NCBI GenBank assembly: GCA_040882465.1
Contig: JBBEBG010000001.1
Location: 119,075-183,074 of the forward strand
DNA: 64,000 nucleotides
Direction of reading: 5' to 3'
Source of the DNA: Gemmatimonadota bacterium
GTDB taxonomy: Bacteria > Gemmatimonadota > Gemmatimonadetes > Longimicrobiales > Gaopeijiaceae
The translations under genes were made by a program, and so were the position numbers. The notes beneath the pieces are model-generated. The model did not search any database, was not told the origin of the DNA, and worked only from the letters and a program-made list of their open reading frames with translations. Of the stretch, positions 52,406 to 60,778 are shown piece after piece; the first letter of the stretch is position 1, and every line of letters begins with the position of its first letter.

Positions 52406-53621
52406 CGGTAATACCCGAACTGGTCGCACCGTATTTGCCTATGAGTTCATCCAGCCTGGACATACGCCACTCCACCCGGCCCCTGACGGCTTCGGGCATT
52501 AGCCCCATGAATCGGTGCGGCTCATACAGACCACCGAAGGCGACTACGTCTTCGTCTCCCCTTGATGCGTGAAGGTATTCGCACACTCGCCCAATCCATT
52601 CTTCGATCCTCCCAAGGACGCCGTCAGTGCTGTCCGCCGCCTCGTTCGCGAGTCTATCGCCCTCTTGGCGAAACTCGTTCAGCCGGAAGGGAGAAGGCGG
52701 CGCCTTAAGCGGCGGCATGTCGATAGGCGTTCTATGTAGCGGCGGCAACTCGCGGATCAGCTTTTCAAGACTTTCCATCGTTGGCTGTGCCCGCAGTGTT
52801 TCGAGCGAGGCCAACGCCTTGTCATCCCTTGGGAGCCATTCTCGGTACTGGATGAGTAGCGCCAGATCCTGCCCCGTCTTTTCTGCGAACCGCCTGCACA
52901 CCTCGCGAAGTGCGTTATACGCGCCGTAGAACTCCACGAGTGGGCGTTCCGGCTCCGCGTTTTCGCCTTGCAACAACGTTTCCTTTAGGTCGTTCATGGC
53001 CCGGTTCATCGGTTTGAGGTGAGATTCGTCGATGCACCGACTCAGCCAATTTTGGATCGAACTGGGCGACGGGTCCTGTTCCGCCAACCGTCTCCACACG
53101 CGACCCAGCGAATGGGCCGCTGCTTCGATGTCCGGCATAGCTTCCGATGCCCTAACGACGGCCTGTTGCCGGGCTACCGATGGGGGCTCGTTAGCTGGTG
53201 GGGCGATGGCTTGTACGAGGCGCAGGTCCGGGTTGTGCGCCACCCCAGCGCGGCCGTGTCTTCCCTCACGCCAGATCGCGCCAGCGAGCAAGGTTGTCGC
53301 GGCCAAGAACAAGAGGGATGGGGCGGGAGTCCACCACGGCCACGGGATCAGCACGGGCATAGCACGGGCGTTCACGGCCGCCTGGGCTATGCCCGACGCC
53401 GTAAAACCCGCCGACAGCCAAATGAGGACGGTGCGGGTGCCCAATGGCCGCAGGCGTGGCAGAGAAGACCACGCAATAAGTGCCAATCCTGCCACCGCGA
53501 TCGCCCACTTGATATTGGCGTCAAGTTCCTCGATGAATGGCGTCACGACAGTGACGACCAAGAAGATGCCGAGGGCCGCTGTAGCCTTTTTCCACTTCGC
53601 GCCGATCTCCATGCCCGCCAA
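52335..53621 (-). CDS. Membrane-anchored protein of unknown function, 3' end changed by IS insertion
   Basis: 428 residues. Three hydrophobic segments in the first 120 residues (ALGIFLVVTVVTPF, WAIAVAGLALIAWSSL, LLFLAATTLLAGAIW), then a soluble helical domain to about 400. The last 23 codons are antisense to the 3' end of the transposase gene, so the natural C-terminus was probably lost and replaced. No recognised family. It lies 87 bases downstream of tRNA-Leu, convergent with the IS. Confidence 0.65.
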   Translation of the reverse strand: MAGMEIGAKWKKATAALGIFLVVTVVTPFIEELDANIKWAIAVAGLALIAWSSLPRLRPLGTRTVLIWLSAGFTASGIAQAAVNARAMPVLIPWPWWTPAPSLLFLAATTLLAGAIWREGRHGRAGVAHNPDLRLVQAIAPPANEPPSVARQQAVVRASEAMPDIEAAAHSLGRVWRRLAEQDPSPSSIQNWLSRCIDESHLKPMNRAMNDLKETLLQGENAEPERPLVEFYGAYNALREVCRRFAEKTGQDLALLIQYREWLPRDDKALASLETLRAQPTMESLEKLIRELPPLHRTPIDMPPLKAPPSPFRLNEFRQEGDRLANEAADSTDGVLGRIEEWIGRVCEYLHASRGDEDVVAFGGLYEPHRFMGLMPEAVRGRVEWRMSRLDELIGKYGATSSGITVTMSGHGTVAPPPPPAESEGPET

Positions 53622-53708
53622 TCTAAACAGTCACCGGACCGTGCAACAGGGTGATAAGCGCCGAGCTCTCGGGACCGCCCGGGCGTGGGTCCCTTCTCTC
53701 CTCGATGA

Positions 53709-53792
53709 TGCCGGGGCCGGGAGTTGAACCCGGAAGGGCCTAAGCCCAGAGGATTTTAAGTCCCCTGCGGTTACCAATTTCGCCACCCCGGC
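53709..53792 (-). tRNA. tRNA-Leu (anticodon UAA)
   Basis: 84 bases. Acceptor 5' GCCGGGG pairs with CCCCGGC plus discriminator A. The anticodon loop CTTAAAA reads anticodon TAA (Leu, UUA). A long variable arm GGGCTTAGGCCC marks a class II tRNA, and the T-arm has GGGTTCAACTCCC. CCA is not encoded. A tyrosine recombinase gene lies just upstream on the same strand, but no duplicated tRNA end was found nearby. Confidence 0.93.
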
Positions 53793-53903
53793 GGGTTATT
53801 GTCACTGCAACAACTTACGGCCATCTCGGCCCGGTGCGTCTGGCCCACTCGGTGACAACCCCGGTGACAAACGGGTGCCAGAAAAGTCCAGTGCGTTTCC
53901 ATA

Positions 53904-54818
53904 CTACTTCCCTTCCGCGCGCTTACGGAAGGGGACAACCTTCGCCTCGCGGTACTCGACGACGGCGCTCCGCACGCGGACCTCGAGCAGGTGGCCGTAT
54001 GTCTTCTCGATGAGCGACAGCGAGGAGTGCCCGAGCTCGCGCATCACCGTATAGGCGCTCACGGGCTGTCCGTGGTCCATGGTCTGAAGGCGCGTTGCCG
54101 CATACGTGTGCCGGAAGGTGTGGGGTGTGACCAGCTTCTCGATCTTCGCTCTCTTCACGGCGGATGCAAGGGCGCTTCGCAAGTCCTTGATCATCCCGCC
54201 GCTCGCCGAAGGGAAGATCAGAGCTCCTTCAGACCGTATGTCCAGGTGGAGCGTGAGGATCTCCCGAAGCTGAGGCCAGAGCGGGATCCACCTCCGGTGG
54301 CGCGGCCGTTTCAGGGCGCGGTACCGGTTCGGTCGGAAGTGAACCTGTCCGTTCACGAGGTCGACGTCCTCCCGGAGGAGCCCCAGCACTTCCTGGGCGC
54401 GTCCTCCGGTGAGGAGAAACGTGGCGAGGAGCGGCCGAAGGAAACGAACCCGGCGGCCGGCACGGCCTCCGTCTAGGTCGCCCGCAGCCTTGAGGAGCCT
54501 CGCCGCCTCTCCGATCTCCAGGTACTCCGCCTCCCGGCGTTCCACCTCGGGCTTCTGCGGAAGGCGCGGGACCGGGTTCACCTCCGCCCTACCCTCCGCC
54601 ACGGCCCGCTTGAAGAGGGACGACAGCGCATGGATCTCGTGGAGGATCGCCTGAGAGGCAATGCGGGTGCCGTCACGCACCGCGGGGTGCCGGCGCCGGG
54701 CCGATTCGTACGCGGTTAGCGCGGCCACGTCGATGTCCGAGAGGCGAACTTCTGGCCCGAAGAACTCGAGCACCCTCGGCCATGAGGGCCTCCATTCAAG
54801 AATTCCTTGCTCCCTCAA
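53904..54818 (-). CDS. Tyrosine recombinase/integrase, N-terminus probably truncated
   Basis: 304 residues from a TTG. Core-binding domain LEFFGPEVRLSDIDVAALTAYE (about 18-40) and the catalytic domain with Arg140 (LTGGRAQEVL), His233-x-x-Arg236 (TPHTFRHTYA), His264 (LGHSSLSL) and Tyr274 (IEKTYGH) are all present, so catalysis could be intact. The N-terminal arm domain is absent; upstream sequence is the repeat at 54779-54873, which appears to have replaced it. Target site unknown; the tRNA-Leu 3' of the gene is a candidate attachment site. Confidence 0.85.
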   Translation of the reverse strand: MREQGILEWRPSWPRVLEFFGPEVRLSDIDVAALTAYESARRRHPAVRDGTRIASQAILHEIHALSSLFKRAVAEGRAEVNPVPRLPQKPEVERREAEYLEIGEAARLLKAAGDLDGGRAGRRVRFLRPLLATFLLTGGRAQEVLGLLREDVDLVNGQVHFRPNRYRALKRPRHRRWIPLWPQLREILTLHLDIRSEGALIFPSASGGMIKDLRSALASAVKRAKIEKLVTPHTFRHTYAATRLQTMDHGQPVSAYTVMRELGHSSLSLIEKTYGHLLEVRVRSAVVEYREAKVVPFRKRAEGK

Positions 54819-54873
54819 AACCCCGGCCCCACCTTGCTGTCCCGCTCCGAGGGCCTTTGAAATGCCTATCCCT
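54779..54873 (+). repeat. Direct repeat copy 1 (~95 bp), linked to an IS91-family end
   Basis: Shares GCCATGAGGGCCTCCA, then GAATTCCTTGCTCCCTCAAA and GAGGGCCTTTGAAATGCCT with 62379-62477, with small indels and about 80-85% identity by eye. Copy 2 lies 110 bases after an IS91 transposase 3' remnant, which suggests that the repeat is an IS91-type terminal sequence. This copy contains the integrase TTG start. Confidence 0.75.
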
Positions 54874-54972
54874 GGGAACTGATCGACCGCCTCGGAAAAG
54901 GCTCGTCAGATGGGGAACCGGCGGGGCACCGATGAGTTGCGGGAAGCGTCCTCGGACGGCGACTTTCGATCC

Positions 54973-57276
54973 ATGCTTTCTCCCTCCCTCCTCCTGCTCA
55001 TGGCGCTCCAGCAGCCGGGGGCCGCGCAGGGGTCCCTGGAAGGCACGGTCCGCGACGCGACCACGGGGCGCCCTGTCGCGGGGGCGTCGCTCCTCCTCGC
55101 CGACCTCGACTGGGGCGTACTGACCGACGCCAACGGCGCGTACATCCTCTCCCAGGTGCCGCCGGGGCCCCAGCACTTGACCGTCTCCGCCCTGGGATAC
55201 GCGGAGCGGACGATCCATGCCCTCGTCCCACGGGCCGATCGGCTCCGGCTCGACGTGTCGCTCGATCCACGGCCCTTCCCGTTGCGCGGTCTTGAGGTAA
55301 GTGCACCCTCGGTCTATTCCGGAGTCCCCGGTGCGGTGGGGACGGTCCTCCGGGAGAGAGAGGCCGCTCTTCCCGCGATTCGGCAGGATCCGACCCTGGC
55401 GGAGCCCGATCCCTTCCTCGCGCTCACCGGAGGGGAGGTCTTCACGGCGCCGGAGACCTCCAGCGGAGTGCATCTCTGGGGAGGAGCCGCGGAACACACC
55501 GGATATCTCCTCGACGGGATTCCGGTGCTCAATCCGTTCCACGCCGGTGGTTTCTTCAGCGCCTGGAACCCGGACGCGCTAGCGGAGATCGGAGTCAGCT
55601 CGATCGTGCCGAGCCCGACCCTTCCCTCGGCGCTCTCCGGCATCGTGGCCGGCCGCACGCGGTCCCCCGGACCGCGCTTCGCCGCCCGTGGCGCGCTGAG
55701 CACAGCCCAGGGCCGGATCACTGTCGATGGACCAGTCGGCGTCCACGGCATCGGATACCTCGCTAGCTGGCGTACCGGATTCCCGAGTCCCCTCGGAGGA
55801 AGCCGCGAGTCTTCGTACCTGCGGGGCGAGACGGCGGATCTCCTCCTGAAGTTGACGGTGCCCAGCCTTCTCGGAGGGGAACTCGGCGTACTCTTCTACG
55901 ACAACGACAATGAGCTCACCGCCGCGCGGGAAGCGCCCCGCCAGAGCGACGCGCCCACCCCGGACCCCCTCCCGCGCCACGGCTTCGCCTGGCGTTCCGA
56001 GTCGGCGGGTGCGACTTGGAGCCGGACCCGCGGCTCCATGGAAATCGTGTTAGCGCTCTGGAGGGCCCGCTCGCACGCCCTCTCCCAGTGGCAGCTGGCA
56101 AGCGTCCCCACGGCCCTGGGCTCGGACCACCGGGACCTCGGCCTCCAGGCAATCGTCCGACAAGAGGGATCGGGCTCGGCCACCCAGTTGGGATGGCGGG
56201 TCCAGAGAATTCGCGCCTCATACGACCTGCGGACTGGGGAAGGGGGGGGAAGCGACGCTGAGGGGGCATCGATCCCAGCCGACGAATTCGGGGCACCCCG
56301 CTCCACCCTAGAATCGACGATCACGATTGAGCGCACGGACGAAATCGGGGCCACATTCGCCACTCGGGGCGGCGCTGCCTTGACCTTCTTCGGAGGACGC
56401 ATCTACTTCGCCCCGCGGGCGGGTGTGGAGTGGCAGGCCACCGGGTCCGTTTCCATAGGGTTCGGATATTCCCGCGGCGTCCAGTTCACACAGTCGGCCG
56501 CGAATCCGGAGTCCCCCGTGCGCACCATATTCCCCACGGAGCTTACGGTCGTGGCCGGACGTGCTGGAGTCCCCGTTCCTCGCAGCGATCTTGGGGTGCT
56601 CGGTGTGGAATGGCATCCCGCGCCCGGTGTTGCACTGGGGGCGCGCGGCTTCGTGCGCGGGATGGACGACCTGCTCCTCGTGGCCCTGGGGGAAGAGGGC
56701 CCATTTGCCCAGGACGGCGCCCCCGTCGGATCGGGGAGGGCGTCCGGCCTCACGGTGAACGCGTCGGCGATGGGCGCCCGGTACGTGGCGAAGGCCAGTT
56801 ACGCGTGGCAGCGGGTCGAACTCGAGACGAGCGACGCGGAGCTTCTCCCCTCGTATAGCTCTCGGCAGCGCGTTGAAGCGGGCCTCGGCGTGTTTCCCTC
56901 CCCGACGCTCTCGCTTCGCGTCTCCGTTTCCGGAGGATTCGGCCGCAGGGGAACGGCGATCGCCGGGGCCTTCGAATGGGAGGCGTGCAATCTCATGGAC
57001 GAAGGGTGCGAGTTCGCGGGCACTCCTCTCCTCGCCGGCGAAATCGGGGGACTTTCGCTGCCCGACTATCTCCGCGTGGACCTCGGAGTCCGCAAACACT
57101 GGCACCTGCGCATCGCCGGGCGCGACACCCTCATCTCCACCTTCGGTACTCTCACGAACCTCCTCGGGAGGCGGAATGTCCTCGCGTACACAATCGACGG
57201 CCAAACGGGCACGAAGACTGCGGTGGAAATGCTCCCCTTCTCCCCTCTCGTGATCGGCGTGGACTGGGAATTCTGA
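54973..57276 (+). CDS. TonB-dependent receptor with N-terminal carboxypeptidase-regulatory-like domain
   Basis: 767 residues. Signal peptide LSPSLLLLMALQQPGAAQ. Residues about 20-100 form a CarboxypepD_reg-like domain (GTVRDATTGRPVAGASLLL, YILSQVPPGPQHLTVSALGY). A plug-like segment reads GVHLWGGAAEHTGYLLDGIPVLNPFH, followed by many barrel strands and a C-terminal Phe (GVDWEF). No STN signalling domain. The substrate (siderophore, glycan or other) is not deducible. Two co-directional genes for a sigma/anti-sigma pair follow. Confidence 0.82.
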   Translation: MLSPSLLLLMALQQPGAAQGSLEGTVRDATTGRPVAGASLLLADLDWGVLTDANGAYILSQVPPGPQHLTVSALGYAERTIHALVPRADRLRLDVSLDPRPFPLRGLEVSAPSVYSGVPGAVGTVLREREAALPAIRQDPTLAEPDPFLALTGGEVFTAPETSSGVHLWGGAAEHTGYLLDGIPVLNPFHAGGFFSAWNPDALAEIGVSSIVPSPTLPSALSGIVAGRTRSPGPRFAARGALSTAQGRITVDGPVGVHGIGYLASWRTGFPSPLGGSRESSYLRGETADLLLKLTVPSLLGGELGVLFYDNDNELTAAREAPRQSDAPTPDPLPRHGFAWRSESAGATWSRTRGSMEIVLALWRARSHALSQWQLASVPTALGSDHRDLGLQAIVRQEGSGSATQLGWRVQRIRASYDLRTGEGGGSDAEGASIPADEFGAPRSTLESTITIERTDEIGATFATRGGAALTFFGGRIYFAPRAGVEWQATGSVSIGFGYSRGVQFTQSAANPESPVRTIFPTELTVVAGRAGVPVPRSDLGVLGVEWHPAPGVALGARGFVRGMDDLLLVALGEEGPFAQDGAPVGSGRASGLTVNASAMGARYVAKASYAWQRVELETSDAELLPSYSSRQRVEAGLGVFPSPTLSLRVSVSGGFGRRGTAIAGAFEWEACNLMDEGCEFAGTPLLAGEIGGLSLPDYLRVDLGVRKHWHLRIAGRDTLISTFGTLTNLLGRRNVLAYTIDGQTGTKTAVEMLPFSPLVIGVDWEF

Positions 57277-57364
57277 GAACCCAGGCCCCGCTTCACGGGC
57301 TCCCATCCGTCACAAGCGGAGGGTTTCGCCGGTTCCTCCCCCAAGAAGGAGGATGGCGAACGCC

Positions 57365-57964
57365 ATGTCCAATGCATTGCTGCTCGACTTGGCACCCCGT
57401 GGACTGCGGGAGGTGACGAACCCGCCACCCCAAGCCCGTGGCCCGGAGCGGGGCGACGAGGAGTTCCGCCATGCGGTCTCCGGCCTCTTCGACGAGCACT
57501 TCCCGCGCCTCTTCCGAGTCCTGGACCGCGCCTGCGGCGATCCGGATCTGGCTGCGGACCTCGCGCAGGAGGCCTTCGTGCGGTTGATCCGCCGTGGCGA
57601 GCTCCCGGACGCTCCGGAGAGTTGGCTGATCACCGTGGCCCTGAATCTCCTGAGGAACGCCAGGACCGGCGGACGGCGGAGACGCGAGATCCTGCAGGCG
57701 GTCCCCGCGGGTCGAACCCACGCGGATCCCGCCCCGCCTCCTTCGGCCTCAGCGGAGTCGCGAGAGACCCGCTGCAGGGTCCGCTTCGCGCTCGATGCCC
57801 TTCCGGAGCGAGAGAGGGACCTGCTCCTCCTGCGCGCCGAAGGCTACAGCTATCGGGATCTGGCCCTCGCGCTCGGTCTCAACGAGTCGAGTGTGGGCAC
57901 GCTCTTGGCCCGCGCCCGTGAAGCGTTCAAACGCACCTTCGGAGAGGTGAGCCATGCACCCTGA
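57365..57964 (+). CDS. ECF-type RNA polymerase sigma factor
   Basis: 199 residues. Region 2 has FDEHFPRLFRVLDRACGDPDLAADLAQEAFVRLIRR and region 4 has ALDALPERERDLLLLRAEGYSYRDLALALGLNESSVGTLLARAREAFKR. The ATG at 57365 follows AAGGAGG by 12 bases; an ATG at 57353 abuts the SD and is less likely. It overlaps the next gene by 11 bases, typical of sigma/anti-sigma pairs. Confidence 0.88.
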   Translation: MSNALLLDLAPRGLREVTNPPPQARGPERGDEEFRHAVSGLFDEHFPRLFRVLDRACGDPDLAADLAQEAFVRLIRRGELPDAPESWLITVALNLLRNARTGGRRRREILQAVPAGRTHADPAPPPSASAESRETRCRVRFALDALPERERDLLLLRAEGYSYRDLALALGLNESSVGTLLARAREAFKRTFGEVSHAP

Positions 57965-58571
57965 CCGAGAGCCTTCGGACTCCGACCCCGCAACACTGCT
58001 CTCGCACCTCGATCACCCGGTCCCCGAGGTGTCCCTGGATGACGTGTGGTCTCGGGCCCAGGGTCGTGAACCCCGCCGGTGGCGCCACTCTTGGGCGGCC
58101 GGCGTGATACTCGCATTGGGGGTGGCGGGAGTGGCGTACGCAGCTCCCGGTTCACCCATCCCACGGTGGATCCGAGCGCTCACAGAGCGGGACGGGGTCG
58201 ATGCGGGGGCGCCGACCGCCCAGGCCGAAGACTTGCGGGGGCTTTCGTTCGGCGCCGGCGAGCCGCTCCTGGTGGAGATTGCCCCCAGCAGCCAACCTTA
58301 CTCCCTGCGCGTCACCCTGACCGACGACGCGGCCATCCTGGTCGGGACGTCGCGGGACGACACCGAGTTCGACGTGCGGCCCAATGGTGTCCGCGTCCAA
58401 ATCGCCCCGGAAGACATGCTCCACGTGCGGCTACCCCGAGGCGCCGCGCGAGTCGAGGTGGTCGGCCAAGGCCGGACGCTTTTCCTTTGGGACGGCGTGC
58501 AGATTCGGACCGAGGCCTCTCGGGAAGCGGACGGAAGCCTCCTCCTGAGGGTTGTGCCCCCCGCACCCTGA
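57954..58571 (+). CDS. Putative anti-sigma factor, single-TM membrane protein
   Basis: 205 residues. A soluble N-terminus, one TM (about 46-66, AAGVILALGVAGVAYAAP) and a beta-rich periplasmic part. No zinc-binding HxxxCxxC motif is present, so it is not a ZAS-type anti-sigma factor. The position after the sigma gene, with an 11-base overlap, is the main evidence. Confidence 0.6.
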   Translation: MHPDREPSDSDPATLLSHLDHPVPEVSLDDVWSRAQGREPRRWRHSWAAGVILALGVAGVAYAAPGSPIPRWIRALTERDGVDAGAPTAQAEDLRGLSFGAGEPLLVEIAPSSQPYSLRVTLTDDAAILVGTSRDDTEFDVRPNGVRVQIAPEDMLHVRLPRGAARVEVVGQGRTLFLWDGVQIRTEASREADGSLLLRVVPPAP

Positions 58572-58910
58572 ACTCGCCCCGTCACAAGACGGCCCCCTCG
58601 ATGGCTTCCGCTGACGAGGAGAGCATCCACCTACCGTCGACGGAGGGAACCGATGAACACCCACGGGTCCTCGCCTTCGCGACTCCCCTCCCCCGACTCA
58701 AGCCGGAAACGCGATGGAAATACGAGGGCGAGGCCGAGGACGGGGCCGAGGGCCTGAGCGTCACGCCGGCGCACGGGCTTGAGTGGGCAAGCGCCCTGGA
58801 ACCGAGCGCTCCCGGATGGGATCCCGCGGCGCCGAGCCTGGCGGTCGCGAGGGGAAGGGCAACGGGGCGGAAGGTACCGGGGGGGACAGAGCATGCTGCG
58901 CCAACCGGCG
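58572..58910. other. Intergenic region, no convincing gene
   Basis: 339 bases between the anti-sigma candidate (plus) and the convergent ArnT-like gene (minus). A 34-codon frame at 58652-58756 has a good GGAGGGAACC before its ATG, but its composition (Ser/Pro/Arg) is not protein-like; it is probably noise. Confidence 0.4.
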
Positions 58911-60476
58911 CTATGGTCCCCGAGCCTCTGGGGTCACGATCCAGATCCGCCAACCCATTCCCGGCGGGGCCTCACGGCATTCCACGCCGACGGAGCCGCA
59001 CAACGTGGACTCCACGGCAGCGGCGCGCGTCTCTCGAGCGACGAAGAGGTGAGGTGCGGAAGTCGGTTCGTTCGCGATCGCCGAGATCAGTCCCGTCAAC
59101 GAAGGCGCCGAACCCTCGGGCGCCGTCCGCGCCCAGTTCAGCCTCCCACCCAAATAGAACTGGAGCCCATGGAGAGCCGATTCGTCCACGGCAACGACGA
59201 GCGGTGGCGCCGGGCGCGATGGGCGAAGTGCCGCTTCGCGCGAGAGATCGCTCGAAGAGGCCAGCATGCTCGCGGCGCCAATCGTAGCGTAAAGGCTCGA
59301 CATGTCGCTGCGCGAGGGAAAAACGGCCGAGCCGACCTTGAGCGCCAGGATCAGAATTGCCATGATCGCGGTCGTCCGGGTCACTCGGCGCCGGAGAGTC
59401 TCCTTCGAAAAGCCCGTCACGAGCGCGCGCGCGAGCGCCAAGGGAAGGACCGCGAAGAAGGGGAGCACATAGAGAGGAAGCCGGCTGAGCGAGATCGACA
59501 GAACGGCAAGTGGAAGCGAGAGCCATAGGAACAGGAACAGATGGATCGGATCGCCTGTCAGCGTTTCTCGCAGGGGCCGCCGGGCGGCAGTGGTCCGATG
59601 CGCGCGACGCAGGCTTCTCAGGTGAACGAGCCATCCGCCCAGTCCCAGACCCAGCGGAAGGCCATAGACGAAGAGGGGCTTGTACCACTCCGGATTTCGT
59701 CGGAACTGGTCGGTGGCGACTCGGCCTACCACCTCGTCCCCGAGGAGGTAGCCAAGCAGCCCGGGAGTCCGGTGAATCACATCCAGGTACCATCCGAATC
59801 CCACGACGAGGAACGCGATCAGTCCCGAGGGAGAGGCGAGACGGGGGAGTCCCCAACCCCGCCGAAGTCCCGTCCCGTGAAAGACAAGCACCGCGAGCAA
59901 GGTCAGGAGCCCCGGCGGACCCTTCGTCAGGAAGGCGAGGCCACTCACAGTCCAAAAGGCGAACACCCATGCGCGGGTCGCTCGGGCCGAGTTCTCGCCC
60001 TGGTCTTCCGCGGTTCTCACCGCGCGCCAATAGAACGCGGCCGTCAACACTTCCCAAAGCGTGAGCAGGAGATCCGTGGAAATGGTGCTGGCCGCGACGA
60101 TGGGAAAGAGGGATGTCGCATACGCGAGACCGGCGACTTGTCCGGTCCTGCGATCCCAGAGGAGGGTCCCGAGCCAGGTGACGGCTAGAACGACAAAGGG
60201 GAAGGCGACCCCGTTGACGAGGCGGGCTCCGAGGGCCGTGGGACCGGCGAGCGCGATCCCTGCCGCGATCCCCCAGTAGGTTAGGGGCGGCTTGGTCCAA
60301 TGGGGCTCGTAGTTCAACTGAGGAATCCACCAATCTCCGGACTCCAGCATCTCCCGTCCGACCTCCGCGTACCTTCCCTCGGTCGTCTCGTACAGTCCCC
60401 GGCTTCCCTGGAAGGCGAGTCCCAATAGGAGCGCGAAGAGAAAGAGGAGCAGGGTCGGGCGCCGCGCGGAGGTCAT
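58911..60476 (-). CDS. ArnT/PMT-like integral membrane glycosyltransferase (GT83/GT39 type)
   Basis: 521 residues with about 11-13 TM segments. The N-terminal GLYETTEGRYAEVGREMLESGDWWIPQLNYEPHWTKPPLTYW has the acidic DE/TEGRYAE motif and the KPPL motif of the family. A C-terminal soluble loop is Ala/Ser-rich. It moves a sugar from a polyprenyl phosphate carrier to an acceptor (often lipid A or protein) on the periplasmic side. It overlaps the upstream LpxB-N-like gene by 4 bases. Confidence 0.85.
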   Translation of the reverse strand: MTSARRPTLLLFLFALLLGLAFQGSRGLYETTEGRYAEVGREMLESGDWWIPQLNYEPHWTKPPLTYWGIAAGIALAGPTALGARLVNGVAFPFVVLAVTWLGTLLWDRRTGQVAGLAYATSLFPIVAASTISTDLLLTLWEVLTAAFYWRAVRTAEDQGENSARATRAWVFAFWTVSGLAFLTKGPPGLLTLLAVLVFHGTGLRRGWGLPRLASPSGLIAFLVVGFGWYLDVIHRTPGLLGYLLGDEVVGRVATDQFRRNPEWYKPLFVYGLPLGLGLGGWLVHLRSLRRAHRTTAARRPLRETLTGDPIHLFLFLWLSLPLAVLSISLSRLPLYVLPFFAVLPLALARALVTGFSKETLRRRVTRTTAIMAILILALKVGSAVFPSRSDMSSLYATIGAASMLASSSDLSREAALRPSRPAPPLVVAVDESALHGLQFYLGGRLNWARTAPEGSAPSLTGLISAIANEPTSAPHLFVARETRAAAVESTLCGSVGVECREAPPGMGWRIWIVTPEARGP

Positions 60477-60778
60477 TCCTGCGCGAGGCCGGCCCTCGCG
60501 ACGGTTCGCTTGATGAGCACGAGATTGCGGGCGTACACGAAGAATCCCGTCGATTGCCCGATGATGAAGACCGGGTCCCGAACGTGGACGGCGTATAGGA
60601 GGAGAACTGAAGCCCCACCCAGACTGAGGTACCAAAACGCGGGCGGCACGAAGCTCCGACCGCGCCGCTCGCTCGCGAGCCACTGAACCAGGAAGCGCGC
60701 GCTGAACAAGAGTTGCGCGGAGAGTCCGAGCGCCAGCCAGGCGTTCTCGGCCGACAGAATCGAGACCCACGAGATCAT
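60473..60778 (-). CDS. Lipid-A-disaccharide-synthase N-terminal-domain-like small membrane protein
   Basis: 101 residues, three TM helices. AQLLFSARFLVQWLASERRGRSFVPPAFWYLSLGGASVLLLYAVHVRDPVFIIGQ matches the LAB_N fold, seen as stand-alone proteins next to sugar transferases. It overlaps both neighbours (ATGA on each side), so the three act together. Exact role unknown. Confidence 0.85.
   Translation of the reverse strand: MISWVSILSAENAWLALGLSAQLLFSARFLVQWLASERRGRSFVPPAFWYLSLGGASVLLLYAVHVRDPVFIIGQSTGFFVYARNLVLIKRTVARAGLAQE

Larger units (their letters stand above)
51300..52440 (+). mobile_element. IS1595-type insertion sequence (ends approximate)
   Basis: Built from the transposase at 51497-52405 and the small divergent ORF. 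The ends are not defined: I could not find clear terminal inverted repeats. A short GCATGG occurs near the left edge and, inverted, at 52386-52391, just inside the transposase 3' end. The downstream host gene is read into the element, which shows that it entered an existing coding region. Confidence 0.55.

Noticed and set aside
51300-52440. Exact terminal inverted repeats of the IS1595 element
   Set aside because: Only GCATGG is shared between the ends, too short to be called.
53709-54818. tRNA-Leu 3' end as a proven attachment site
   Set aside because: No second copy of the tRNA 3' sequence was found in the window, so only the possibility is noted.
58652-58756. A 34-codon ORF with a strong SD
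   Set aside because: Ser/Pro/Arg-rich composition and no homology; likely chance.
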